Part shown: piece after piece, positions 21,076 through 32,173 of the stretch
Layout: each line of letters begins with the position of its first letter
Position numbering within the stretch: the stretch's first letter is position 1
Assembly (NCBI GenBank): GCA_022560025.1
Contig: JAFISE010000100.1
Span: 1-64,000 of the forward strand
DNA: 64,000 nucleotides
Source: Stagonosporopsis chrysanthemi
Lineage: Eukaryota > Ascomycota > Dothideomycetes > Pleosporales > Didymellaceae
Reading direction: 5' to 3'
Made by a program: the position numbers and the translations under genes
The notes under the pieces: generated by a model
Databases searched by the model: none
The model's input: the letters and a program-made list of their open reading frames with translations, nothing else
What the model was told of the DNA's origin: nothing

Positions 21076-22185
21076 ATGCCTGCGCCTCAGAAATCCAGAG
21101 TGACCGGCCTGAAAAATGCCAAGGGTAAGCCCTCAAAGGCAAAGCTCACAAGGGAGCAGCAGCCCAAAGTTGTCGAAGAAAAAAGCCTGGAAACGCGGAT
21201 CCCACCAGAGACACAACAACTCATTCTGAACATTTTCAAGAACTCGTTCATAGACAGGTTGGAAAGCGATATTCAGCCACTGCTGCAGGAAGTCAAAGGG
21301 CATCTATTTGATCGCAATTTCAACGAGGCTTTTGGGAGGGAAGATTACCTAGAGACATATGCAGCGCGATGGAGCCCGAGTCGAGCATTGGGGTATCTGG
21401 GCGTACTATGGCGTATGCGGGAGTCACTGGGGCTCATCAAATCCCCAGAAGAAGAGACGAATGAGGTTGAAGAGGAGTCGCGGAAGAGCTGGAAAGTCGT
21501 GTGCCTTGGCGGCGGTGCAGGTGCAGAGATCGGGACGTTTGGTGGGCTTCACAGATTACTGGTGGATGACCAAGCAGATCGTGGAGAAGGCCAGCCGAAG
21601 AACATGGAAATCGTGGCTGTGGATAGTGCGGCCTGGGGCAACGTCGTCAATCAACTCACGGAGCACATCTCAAGTCCACCTCCACTGTCGAAGTATGCGT
21701 CCGCTGCTGCCAAAGCTGCGAACCGACCGCTTGCCGATCCAACCGCATTCAAAACAATCTTCCACCAGCACGATCTATTGACGGTGGACCCCAAGACCCT
21801 GGCGTCTACTCTTGAGGGCGCAGACCTAGTAACACTTATGTTCACCCTCAACGAACTGTACACAGCCTCCATATCGTTGACACAGCAATTTCTACTACGA
21901 ATGACCGAGAGTCTTGCGCCTGGGGCAATGCTGCTAGTTGTTGACAGCCCCGGAAGCTACTCCACAGTTAGCTTAAATGGCGCTGACAAGAACTACCCAA
22001 TGCAGTGGCTGCTGGATCACACGCTACTGGCAGACACTTCAGGTGGCAAAGCGAAAGAGGAGGTCAGACTTTGGGAGAAGGTGCAGGATGACGACAGCAA
22101 GTGGTTCAGGCTGGATGATCGACTGGAGTATCCAATTGAACTGGAGAACATGCGAATGCAGTTGCATCTGTACCGCCGACTCTGA
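21076..22185 (+). CDS. BMT6: 25S rRNA (uridine-N3)-methyltransferase, Bmt6 family
   Basis: Single exon, 369 residues. The start MPAPQKSRVTGLKN is preferred over the longer open frame from 20842 because the upstream part overlaps the divergent promoter and lacks coding character. A basic N-terminus precedes LETRIPPETQQLILNIFKNS. The SAM-binding motif VVCLGGGAGAEIGTFGG begins at residue 141, followed by EIVAVDSAAWGNVV and ADLVTLMFTLNELY. This matches the fungal DUF3115/Bmt6 family, which methylates N3 of a uridine (U2843 in yeast) in 25S rRNA in the nucleolus. The assignment follows the family; the site in this organism is inferred. Confidence 0.88.
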   Translation: MPAPQKSRVTGLKNAKGKPSKAKLTREQQPKVVEEKSLETRIPPETQQLILNIFKNSFIDRLESDIQPLLQEVKGHLFDRNFNEAFGREDYLETYAARWSPSRALGYLGVLWRMRESLGLIKSPEEETNEVEEESRKSWKVVCLGGGAGAEIGTFGGLHRLLVDDQADRGEGQPKNMEIVAVDSAAWGNVVNQLTEHISSPPPLSKYASAAAKAANRPLADPTAFKTIFHQHDLLTVDPKTLASTLEGADLVTLMFTLNELYTASISLTQQFLLRMTESLAPGAMLLVVDSPGSYSTVSLNGADKNYPMQWLLDHTLLADTSGGKAKEEVRLWEKVQDDDSKWFRLDDRLEYPIELENMRMQLHLYRRL

Positions 22186-23058
22186 TGTGTCCGCACCTCA
22201 TGAAGTGCACGTGTAAAAGCCGCCATTTCCTAGCCAAATCACACAATGGGGCTCAGCGCACTACAAGCTTTTACTGCAAGCCGCTACCGCAAGCTGTACA
22301 CTTCAGCGCAGCATACTCCCCCCGGTCTTGCCATAAGGCGGTTGTGTGGGGTTGATAAACCACACAAACGACACACGTCTCCCTTGATCAGCAAAGAAGC
22401 GGTCAATTCAGCAGTGGAAGTAGATTGCTTGGCTTCGAGTAAGAGTTTGGTTCGGTCAGGTCCGGTCCAACAACAATCCCGCGACGCACCAGAGCCTCAG
22501 GGACACACTGAAGCATCGAGCAGGTATTTCTGCTATTGGACAACTTTACCATGTTCCAGAAAGATCGCAGCCCGCAACATGCGAGCGTGGCGTAAAACCA
22601 AGCAAGTATTGTCCATGTGGAACTGTGATTGGTTGCACGCAAACGCCCGCTACTTTAGCGACAGCCAACCGCCGTACGACCTCAGACATTCACGACTACG
22701 CTAAGGAAGTTCAGGTCTCCCTTTACAGAGGGTCGGAGCCGCGATAGGAAAGTGGGATGTGGTTCATGGTCCGAATTTATCCTTAAGGCAGAGTATTATC
22801 TACCCCTCATAGTTCACGCTACTTTGCGACCACACACCCTCGTCTTATTTTCCTTGTTCGAGCATTTACTGCATATTGCATTGTTGCAAGCTTCTCGTTT
22901 TGAAGCACCACGGTCCTTACTGTTATCAGCCATCTCGTGATCTTCTCAGCATCACCCTGCATTCGTTCGTGTTTGTGTCTTCAGCGACTCAGCAGAAACA
23001 TCATACATAGAACATCACCACGATTGAACGAACATAACACCGGAAACAATTCGTTGAA
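22186..23058. other. Intergenic, 0.87 kb
   Basis: Contains a 152-codon plus ORF (22246-22704) with no coding-like features. The last 150 bp, pyrimidine- then CA-rich, look like a promoter/5' UTR for the small gene at 23059. No RNA gene seen. Confidence 0.55.
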
Positions 23059-23451
23059 ATGACTTCCACAACACCATCGTCGACTATGCTCCCGAGTGCC
23101 CCTTCGGCAATCCCCCGGTCCACCAATAGCGACGGCTTCACCCCCCTTGCAATCATCGGTATCGTCGCAGCCATCATGGGGCTCCTCTGCTGCGTTCCCC
23201 TGATCGCCATATGTCTCCGTCGCTACGAGCGGAAGCGGTGCAAAGAGATGGTCAAAGACTCCGGCGGCCGAGGAAGTTCGCGAGGGAGCGATGGACTTAG
23301 TCATCTGGAGGAAGGCCAGAGCTTGAGGAGCATCCTTGTCACCAAAGAACTTCAGAGGGTCAGTCTGAAGCTGAGTAAGCCTGCGGAGGCGCATGTGCAG
23401 GGTAGAGGGTGGAGTGAGGCGGATCTGCGAGGTGGAGGATGGCGTGCGTGA
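23059..23451 (+). CDS. Small single-pass membrane protein, unknown
   Basis: Single exon, 130 residues, ATG in good context (gaaATGacttcc). A Ser/Thr/Pro-rich N-terminus of 26 residues, probably outside and O-glycosylatable, is followed by one hydrophobic segment (FTPLAIIGIVAAIMGLLCCV, about residues 27-52). A basic stop-transfer, RRYERKRCKEM, and a 75-residue cytoplasmic tail follow. There is no cleavable signal peptide. This layout resembles small fungal Ser/Thr-rich membrane proteins, but I recognise no family. It converges with the minus ORF at 23670. Confidence 0.6.
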   Translation: MTSTTPSSTMLPSAPSAIPRSTNSDGFTPLAIIGIVAAIMGLLCCVPLIAICLRRYERKRCKEMVKDSGGRGSSRGSDGLSHLEEGQSLRSILVTKELQRVSLKLSKPAEAHVQGRGWSEADLRGGGWRA

Positions 23452-23669
23452 ACGCACTGTTCTTGGTTATGCGACATGGTACGAAGTAATGCGGAGTCTG
23501 TTGACTGGGTTGGGACGGGTAATACGCTTGATATGGATATAAACGATGGCTACGAATGCTCACAACACCCATACACATTCGCCATACGGTACTTTGGGAA
23601 CTACACGTCTCTCTCGTTCATCGCCACCCTCACCACCCCAACACACCACGGATCCATCACCCTTCCCTC

Positions 23670-24110
23670 TCACTCCCTCCTCTCCTCCTCTTCCTCGCTC
23701 AAGTTCCTCCACACATCCCTCATCTTACTCGGGCCACTGCCCTCCCTCCGTTGACGCATGCACGCTTCCGATCTCCACGTCCCGGGGCTGCCACTCAGCC
23801 GCTCGAGGATAGTCCCGTCGCGCGCCAGCACGCGCAGCTGCGTGATCTGCTCGTCTGTCGGCGCCCGGTGACCGCCATGGGGGTTGTGGCGCCAGCGCTC
23901 GGTGACCAGGTGACGGCGGAGCTTGAGGCGCGAACGGCGGAGGCGACTGGCTGCACGCGCTTGGTCGGCGCGCGTGGAGTAGTGGTGGGTGAACGTGCCG
24001 GTCTGTGGTGAATGTGTGGGAGAGGCACGGCTGCGGCAGCGGGTTTGCAAGCGCGTGAGGGTGCTTGGTGGGCCGGTATGGAAGTCGGCGGAGTTGGTGG
24101 AGGTTGTCAT
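23670..24110 (-). CDS. Hypothetical basic protein
   Basis: Single-exon frame of 146 residues from an ATG in good context (gccATGACAACC). Codons are strongly C/G-ending, as in neighbouring genes, which supports real coding. The N-terminus is Ser/Thr/Pro-rich, the middle Arg-rich (ASRLRRSRLKLRRHLVTERW), and the C-terminus acidic (LSEEEEERRE). No domain recognised; it could alternatively be one exon of a longer gene. Confidence 0.45.
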   Translation of the reverse strand: MTTSTNSADFHTGPPSTLTRLQTRCRSRASPTHSPQTGTFTHHYSTRADQARAASRLRRSRLKLRRHLVTERWRHNPHGGHRAPTDEQITQLRVLARDGTILERLSGSPGTWRSEACMRQRREGSGPSKMRDVWRNLSEEEEERRE

Positions 24111-24539
24111 GGCTGCAGGAGAGTAGCGGCCGTGGGCAATGTAAAAGCTTGTTGCCTTTGTAGGCGTAGAGGAACTGAGGAATTGTGTGGTATTGGGGGT
24201 TTGGAGTTAAGCTTGATGAGCAGGAGAATGTGCAAGTAGCCGTCGATATATTTTGGGGTATTCAACGAAATGGACAATAGGATGTACTGTCGAGGTGAAG
24301 ACGAGATGGAGCTATCTGTCGACATCGCTCGGGTTGTTCAATCAACTGGACAATAAGATGCTCTGTCGAGGTGAAGACGAAATGGAGTTGTCTTATTCGG
24401 GACAAAGAGTGGGAGGTGAATGTGAGTGTCGTTGCTTTGGATGGACAATGAACCCAAAGTCACGATTGTCCATACTTGGAGTGTCTCGATAAAAATGTTT
24501 GTCCTGCAGTACTTATCACCATAAGAACCGAAGCTGCAG
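24111..24539. other. Intergenic with 76-bp-spaced direct repeat
   Basis: No gene. It holds two diverged copies of a sequence of about 60 bp (24260-24320 and 24336-24396) sharing ctgtcgaggtgaagacga, offset by 76 bp. A third short echo, tggacaatgaa, lies near 24442. Confidence 0.6.
24258..24400. repeat. Two-copy tandem direct repeat, period 76 bp
   Basis: The units share tggacaata(a/g)gatg and ctgtcgaggtgaagacga with a few substitutions. The repeat is intergenic, just downstream of the DExH helicase stop. Confidence 0.7.
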
Positions 24540-27500
24540 TTACGCATCCAATCCGTCCCTTTCGATCAGTCGCTGCACAACATCCACTACATCCTTCTCC
24601 CTCTCCCCCATAGCCTTACCAGGCTCTTTAACCATCTTCTGAAGAACCTGATCCAACATACCCCTCAATCTTGAGATCAAAACACCAATCCTTGCCCAAC
24701 CCCTCAGTCGGATCCACTCGTCGACAACCAATCCTCTGCCTAGTGTGTCAACCTGGATCTGCCCTGCGAACATGAGCAAACTGTATGCATTGAACGGCGT
24801 GATGTCTCTGATGAATACTTTGCTCGTAGCCATTTTGTTAAAGTAGGCGACAAAGGTAGCATTTGATGGGAAGGTTTGACTCGAAAAGAGCGTGGAGCTA
24901 GGATGAACGAAGATACGTCCGTTGTCTTGGTTGAAGTACTTGATCTCTCTAGCCTCAGGATCTAGCTCAACAGCACCAGCAATACCTGCGGCAAACTTCT
25001 TGTCTGGGAGCTGGATGCGTGCGATCTGTGGGTTGAAAGACCCTGCAACGAGGGCACGTAGGAGAGCGTCGTTGCCGTTTTGGGCATTATACGGGCCATA
25101 TGTCGACGGATTGTTTGATGCGTAATTGTACGGTATGAACGAGATCTCCTTCAATGACGAGAGATACTGCGAGCGGTTGGACTGGATGTCGAACATAGTC
25201 TGAAGATTGATCTTGTTGTCTTGGCACCAGAATTTGAGATCACGGGTGGAGACTCCCTTGTTTCGATATGCGGCCCACTGCTCGTATGCTCGAAGGTCAA
25301 CCAGAAGGTCACCTTGATTGGCCGAGAACGAGGCGCGGAGACGATCAAATTCATTCCTCGTATCTTGGTCTCTTTCTCGCGGTGATATAAAAGGGCTGCG
25401 AGCAGTCAACACTGATGCAATAGTGAGAGCGGCTTCGAGGCAGCCGAATGTTGCGCCGTAGACAAGCAGCTTGCTCAAACGCAGGTCGGCAGGGATCATG
25501 GACATGTGTTGGCCGAGTGCTGTCAGCTCGTTGTCCGTAATGGCACCCATTTGTGAGAGCAGCTTAACCGCACCCTCGACTGCAGTGCTCTCCGGTGGCG
25601 AAAGAGCTGACGCGAGGAAGCCTGAGACATCTTGCACACCCATAGATTTGATGGAAAGACACATCTGCTCCAGAGGGACGCGTCTGATCTCAGGTTCGGG
25701 TCGCTCTAGCATCTTGGCTTCCGCGTTGCGTGTGTACAGCTTGTAACAGTCGCCAGCCCGTACACGACCCGCGCGACCACGACGCTGCTTACATGCAGCC
25801 CTTGATGCCCATGTCTCAGCAAGTCGGACCATGTTGTTTTGAGGATCGTAACTTGTCTCCTTAACGCGACCGGTGTCAATGACTGCAACAACGTCCTCGA
25901 TCGTGATCGAAGTCTCGGCGACGTTGGTCGAGGCAATGACCTTCCTCTTGCCAGCCGGAGGTAGTGGGAAAACACGCTTCTGCTCAGCCGGTAGAAGCGA
26001 AGCATGCAATGGCAATGCATGCAAATTTGGAAACTGGCTCAAAGCTCGTAACGTGCGATCGATCTCCATGGTGCCAGGTAAAAAGATCAAGATACCGCCG
26101 TCTTTGTCTCCGAGTTGGCGATCAATGTGACGAACGGTCTCGGCGATGAGATCGTAGTTGATTCCGAAGCCGATGCTGCGAAGGTTCGCAGAGAACGACC
26201 TATCTTGTGACTCTTCATCCTCGCCAAGGTAGCCTCTGAAACCTGTAAGGTGCATGACATCGTCAACGTAGAAGTCCGTCACGGGATGAGTCCGACCAGC
26301 AATCTCGACACGACCAACAGGGCCTACTTCGTTGAAGTAAGCCTCGAAGACGTCCGCGTCGAGAGTTGCACTCATCAGGATAACTTTGAGATCTTTCCTG
26401 GTGCGTAGTATCTGCCGGAGCAATACAAGCAGGAAATCGGTGTCTAGGCTGCGCTCGTGCACTTCGTCGACGACAACGTGGCTGACATCGGCAAGCGCAG
26501 CGACTACATCGTCAGCGCCCCCACCCGATGTCTGAAGTCGTCGGAGCAGAACACCGGTGGTGACGAATGTGATCTTGGTCATGCCTGGCTTTTGTTTTGA
26601 CTCGCCACGAATGGTATAACCGATCTCATCCCCAACTCGGCCACACCTTTCGTCGGCTACACGATCTGCAAGACCGAGGGCCGAGATTCTTCGAGGCTGG
26701 GTGCAGATAATGTTCGCAATGGCACCCAATTGCCTTTGGATTAGGTCGTCCAACACGAACTGCACAGACTGTGTCGATTTTCCAGAACCAGTCTCACCAG
26801 AGATAATGGTAACATTGCACCTGTTAACTGTTTGAACAATGTCGTCTCTTAGCTTCCAAGCTGGTAATGACTGTCGAACTCCCATCATTTTCTGCTGAGC
26901 CGGAGTTCCTTGCTTAGCTTGCCACTCAGCAAGCACCTGTTGACTTGCTGGCGTTGCTGGCTTCCAGTCTATTGGCCTGCGGCCTCTATCTTTCCTCTTT
27001 CTGCTTTGGGCTTGTGGATTTACTGAATGATCTGCCGCAGCAAGTCCAGAGGACACGTCGGCCAATCGGCCTGGATTCTTGAAAATCTCGCCTGCGTTCT
27101 GCTGCACCCAATCTATAATATCGTAAATCATCGGCATGCCGATGAAATTCTCCTCAGCATGCGATAGAGCTTTTCTGATAATGCTGAGCCTGATATAGGC
27201 AGGTATGGCTGCCTCAAAAGTGATGATAGGGGCAACAGCCGGGTACAGCCCGAAGGGCTTCCTGGCTTGTAGGATGAGGCGTTTCCCCTGCTGCTTGATG
27301 TCAAGTTCGACACGGCACATTTCGGGTGAAGATCGAGAGAAGAGTTTGTCGTAGATGGCCTCCAGTGAAGACATCTCGGTTTCCCAGGCGTCGTCTTCTG
27401 GTAGCTCCTCTGACTCTGCTGCAATGTCCAGGTCTGCGAGCTCTTGCGCGATGTCTTTGTCATCGTCATCGGGGCGTAAAAGGCGAGCTTGTAGCATTGC

Positions 27501-28730
27501 CGCTGCTTTCCTCTCGTCTCCACCTTGACCATCGTAAGCCTCTTCGCAGAGCTCAATGGAATATCCTGCTGCTGCTAGGCGTTTGACAGCACCCTCCCGC
27601 TTGAGATTCGAGCTAGCCATGCTGACTCCGGCAACGTAGCCTTCAGGCAAACTCCAAGAGGGCAGGTCGTCCTCCGGAACGTGAATCAGTAGCCATTCCA
27701 GGATCTCCTCTCGATCCTTGCAAATATCGGCAGCTTCTTCAACATGACTTCGGCGGAAACCAAGATCTGTGATCTCGTCCTCGAGCCGAATCCGAGTGTC
27801 CACATTCATCCGGATACCATTAGGATTCCAGAGGGCATCACGACGAATGAGACGCTCAACCTGCTGTCTTGTCCTCTTACCAAGCTCGACCTTCGGCACG
27901 CGCTCCCATCCCCTCATCAGGTTCTTCGCAGGTCCTATCCAAGATCCCTCGGCATTCGGCATAGACATGCCAGGTTTCAAATTGTGTGCTTTCTTCGCGT
28001 CCTCAAGCTGCTTCTGCTTCTTCTCTCGTTCTTTTGCGGCGGCTGCCTTGGCCTTCTCTCGCTCTGCGAAGCCGAAGAAGGGGTCTGCCTCGTACATCCA
28101 GCCCTTTCCCTCCTTCTCATCACGTTTCTTGAGTTCTTGGAACGTCCCTTTCCACAGGTCTTTGTATACCGGGGGCAGCATCATGTGCATGTTTTTCGCG
28201 CTCGCGACACGGAACAAAGCATACGCAGCAGCAAAGTTGCGCGCTTCGACGGCGGTGGGCTGGTGTGCGGGCTCTTCAAGTTCGGCGGGGATCTTAATCG
28301 GAGGGAGCGTTGTGACTTCTTGAGTCTTCGGGTTTTTCTTCGACAGGACCACAGCGTAAGCAAAGTGCTTGTCGCCATCTTTGCGCTGCAGACGTCAGTT
28401 TCAGTGGTCTAACAGAGTGTAAATACCTACTATTCTATAGTCAGGCCTGTCCCAATGCTGTTTCTGGAGATGTTCCGAGAACAGGTTGACGGGCAGCTTG
28501 CCGGTCCACGATGCTCCAGCGATCAGGGTCCTTGTGTCAGGCTTCTTAGGTGCATCCTCGGCCTGTCCAGCAGTGCCCTTGCCTTTGGCCTTGTCGTCGT
28601 TCTGGGCGGAGCTCTCGCCCCTCTTCTTTTTCGGTTTACCATCACCAAAGACTATAAAGCTAGTGTCTTCTTCAGGCGGAGGCGCCTTCTTTGCGGTCTT
28701 GCCACGAGGCGGGTGTGCGTTTTTCGGCAT
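24540..28730 (-). CDS. DExH-box ATP-dependent RNA helicase, DHX29/DHX57-like (UBA-RWD-helicase)
   Basis: Two exons, 28730-28431 and 28385-24540, 1381 residues. The donor GTAGGT with acceptor CTGCAG keeps the frame (PDYRI to RKDGDKHFAYAVV). The N-terminus is Lys/Pro-rich. A UBA-like segment (VKRLAAAGYSIELCEEAYDG) and an RWD domain (EMSSLEAIYDKLF) precede the helicase core. The core shows motif I GETGSGKST (about 630), II DEVH (about 740), III SAT, and the C-terminal STNVAETSITIEDV and RRGRAGR. An HA2/OB region ends the protein. This architecture fits yeast YLR419W, S. pombe Ucp12 and metazoan DHX29/57. DHX29 unwinds structured mRNA on 40S subunits; a role in translation or RNA metabolism here is inference. 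Confidence 0.93.
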
Positions 28731-29199
28731 GGCCACGGTTCTAATATGTCACTGTAATGATATGATCAACTTCCATAGGCGGCGAGTGAACTGAGCGAGT
28801 GAAGTAAGAAGAAGATGCGTCGCGTATGCACACGAGAACGCCTGCGCTAGAGATAGAGACTCAACCGTTCGACAGAGAAGGTACGGCCTCGCTGAAAACG
28901 CGCCTCACTCCAGAAATACTTTCGATCGGTCGTGTAGCCATCTTTCGAGCATCGAACAACTGCAGAGGGGCGGTTCTCAGTGAATCTAAAATTCGGAGCT
29001 AGCGAGGACCCCTGCCCCGCCTAAAGTTGCCCAACGTCATCGGGAAGCATAAGCTCGCAGCTGGCAGAATCGCAACACAGAAAGCCAAGTGAGAGAGCCA
29101 TACATGTTGGTAGCATCTAAAGTATCATTTCGGTACTTGAAACTCTACCAGCCGAGTGTTGGTCGCAATATCCCACGGGATTTCACCCAAAGCTCCAAC
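28731..29199. promoter_or_regulatory. Divergent promoter, DExH helicase / HNT3
   Basis: 469 bp separate the two divergent ATGs. An in-frame ATG for HNT3 lies within it at 29104. No specific binding site is claimed. Confidence 0.6.
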
Positions 29200-30205
29200 A
29201 TGGCGGCAGGTTACAGAGGCAAGAGCAACAATGCTTCAGAGCAACATCGTGATCCAATTGTCGCAGAAGAAATACAAGGGACTTCCAAACCTCAGCTTTC
29301 AAATACGACATCGACGTCTAAGCGGAACAACGCATGTACGCCTGATAATGCCATCTACATAACCCGTACTAAGCTCACGACGCAGTCGCAGAATTGATGT
29401 CAGCGAAGAAACCCAAATCCACCGCCGAAGCAGCTGAGAAATCTGCCAAGCCCAAAAAGCGCGGGTTCGATGCGCGTGATGGCCTGGGTATCTATATCGA
29501 GCATCCAGAGAAGAACCCGGAAGGGCTCGTCGTCGAGTACGATGACGACTTCGTAGTAATCAACGATAAATTTCCAAAAGCAAGGTATACATTCCCCCAA
29601 CAGCTCAAGGAAAGAGATTTACTGACCAATAAAGCGTGCACCTCCTCCTCATCCCACGCAACCCAGAGCTGTACTTCCAACACCCACTGACTCTCCTCTC
29701 CACCAACCCTACCCTCCTAGCCGAGATCCAAAAACGCGTAGCCCACCTCAAACGCCTCGCAGCCTCCGAACTACGGCGCAAGTACGGCCTCCAAAGCGCC
29801 TCAGATGCCCCCTATCAATCCGCGCTTGAAGAGCTCATGAGTGGCCCCGACCCCCCACCAGCATCTGAGCGCGACGCCCTGCTCCCAACAGGTCGGGACT
29901 GGATGTCCGAGATCAAGGCAGGCGCGCACACGCACCCGAGCATGAACCATATGCACATACATGTCATGAGCCGGGAGATGCATTCGCCGTGTTTGAAGCA
30001 CAAGAAGCATTACCTGAGCTTTAATTCGAGTTTCTTTGTTGAGGTAGACGAGTTTCCGCTCGAGGAGGGAAGTGAGCGGTTTCATCCAGGGGATTGGTAC
30101 AGCTGGGATATGAAGTGCTGGAGGTGTGGGGAGAATTTCCAGAACAAGTTTGCGAGGTTGAAGGCGCATTTGGGGGAGGAGTTTGAGGTCTGGAGGAAGG
30201 AGTGA
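29200..30205 (+). CDS. HNT3: Aprataxin-like DNA 5'-adenylate hydrolase
   Basis: Three exons, 29200-29335, 29386-29584 and 29635-30205, 301 residues. The first intron (GTACGC...ACGCAG, 50 nt) joins KRNNA to FAELMSAKKPKS, a NAFxELM-like motif I recall from fungal aprataxins; the second joins FPKA to SVHLLLIPRNP. The HIT domain ends in the histidine triad HMHIHVMS, and a C2H2 zinc finger follows (CWRCGENFQNKFARLKAHL). The enzyme removes AMP from abortive ligation ends, in nuclear single-strand break repair. A shorter model starting at MSAKKPKS (29397) is possible. An in-frame upstream ATG at 29104 would add 32 basic, acid-poor residues. Confidence 0.9.
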
Positions 30206-30533
30206 GGAAATGATATGGAAGAATCCGCCGGAGCGGCGGTATCATGGAATGCAAGAGGCATGGTGTCATGATACCTGACATATTTCTTTTGATAGCCATT
30301 CTAGTATACAAGACTAGCCAACATTTGGTGTCGTTATATGGTACACTATTCCGTCAAATAGCAACTGCCAACCAAACACGACTTATTCAGCGTGCTGGTG
30401 CAGGCTTCCACAGTCGTTATCGAAATCATCGAGTCAATTGAATGCAACACATCGCATGGTAATATCCAATGTAGACCCTCAAACAACAACTCGATATCCC
30501 AGTAGTATACCGGGTGGTTTCCCACGCTCAGAT

Positions 30534-31452
30534 CTAAGCCCTAGGCTTGACCTTCGGGGTGCCGCTGCGGACGCGCTTGGCCTCAGGGCGCTGCAGGTGA
30601 GAAGCGGGGATCCAGCTCTCGTCGTACTTTGCGCTGGACGTGACAGCTGGGCCATCGGCGCCAACAACAGCGATCTGCTCAGCGGGATCGACCTTCTTGG
30701 AGCCCTGGGAGGACTTCTTAGCGCGCTCGCCACCCTTGCCGCGGCCTTTCTTCTGGGGAAAGAAAGTGGTGATCCAGGTGTTGTAGACGAAGTAGACGGT
30801 GCCACCGAAAGCTCCAAGGAGGACGAGGTACAAGAAAATGCTGCACATGTAGATTAGCTTCTAGCTGTCTTGAAAGCATACGTCGAAGACCTACATCTGG
30901 GGATCGAAGATGCTGGTGGGCCTCTCGACTACAGAGACAGTCTCGTTGTAGGCAGCGACGGTAAAGATTGCGTTCTCCGAGTTCCTCAAGATAGCAATGA
31001 GCTGAAGGCGGAAGTCCTGGGGGTGGAGCTCGGTGGTGAAGGTATACGGCACGGTCTCCTCAGCACCAGCCGGGATCTCGATTGAGTACTTCTGCGCCGT
31101 CAGGTTGCGCACAACCTGAGACTGACCATTGACCTCCTTGAGCAGCGAACCGCCAACGATGTTGACGCCAATGGGCTTGGGCTCATTGTTGGCAATGGAC
31201 AGGCGCGCCTCGGTGGCGTGGCCGTTGATGAGCTTGACACCGAAGATCTCAGACTCGGGGAATGAAGCTGAGACCTTGACGTTCAGGTTCGGAGTCTGCG
31301 CCTCAGGTACTTCCTTGACGTTCTCAGCCTGAACGCGGGGGTCAGTCAGTTGATGTCACTTCTCGTCACACGCGAGCACTCACCTCGGCCGCGAAGGCAT
31401 TGAGAGCCCTCAGCGAGAGCAGAAGCAGGGACGAGAGCTTCCAGGCAACCAT
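30534..31452 (-). CDS. IRC22: TRAP-alpha-like ER membrane protein (IRC22 family)
   Basis: Three exons, 31452-31384, 31328-30895 and 30840-30534, 269 residues. Signal peptide MVAWKLSSLLLLSLRALNAFA; luminal domain with ASFPESEIFGVKLINGH, NLTAQKYSIEIPAG and PYTFTTELHPQDFRLQL. Then one transmembrane segment (IFLYLVLLGAFGGTVYFVYN) and a basic cytosolic tail (FFPQKKGRGKGGERAKKSS). This is the fungal TRAP-alpha/Irc22 pattern. In animals TRAP-alpha belongs to the translocon-associated complex; the fungal role is less clear. It converges on HNT3 with 328 bp between stops. Confidence 0.9.
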
Positions 31453-32173
31453 GATGGATACAGCAAGCGGTAGACGGGATGCGTGCGCAGGGAAGAGGAG
31501 GGTGGAGGGGAGCACAGCAATTCGAACGTGGCTTCTCGGGACGTCAGAGCGCGCAGCTCCAACCTTGGCGGCGGCAGGGATCCAGATCTCGCGCGCATCC
31601 ACCCCACACCAGCAACTTCGGTAGCAGTGGGAGAGCCAATCAGCTTGCGGCTCTAGCGCGCCGAACCAGCGCGCGACTAATCGTCGCCTGAATCCATAGT
31701 GTTGTGTACCGTGAACTGCATCCTCTCTATGGTTCGCAGGACACGGAAGAGTAGCGTTATCACCGCCTTTGCGGTGGGCTGCAGAAAGATGCCCGCCCGT
31801 TTATTGTCAACGGCAGCCTTCACCGCCAATGCTGGAGGTTCCATGTAGCACTGAATGGGCGATGCAGATGCTTTTCACAGCCACTAACATGAACCCTGCA
31901 AGCTCGATTCACCTTCACGGGGAACCGTTTGCTGTTTTCTGAATCTGGAAACTGATGGTCCCGCCTCCCGTTCTCTGATCCCGGTTACTGAATCCCGTTT
32001 ACTTCATTTCTGGAAACTGCTTTCAGTAGAATGTGACATAAAGTCGTGCCTGCCTGCCTACACTTCCACTTACCTACTCGAAAGATCTTGCACAGTCATC
32101 CACTGACCCAGTCAACCACAACCACGACTACTTCAGCGACTGCGATTCCACTCACTCATTACAATTCTTACAC
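31453..32173. other. Divergent intergenic, IRC22 / CCCH gene
   Basis: 721 bp upstream of both genes. Contains pyrimidine-rich stretches and a short near-repeat of tctgaatctggaaactg and tttctggaaactgctttc near 31938-32025. No gene recognised. Confidence 0.55.
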
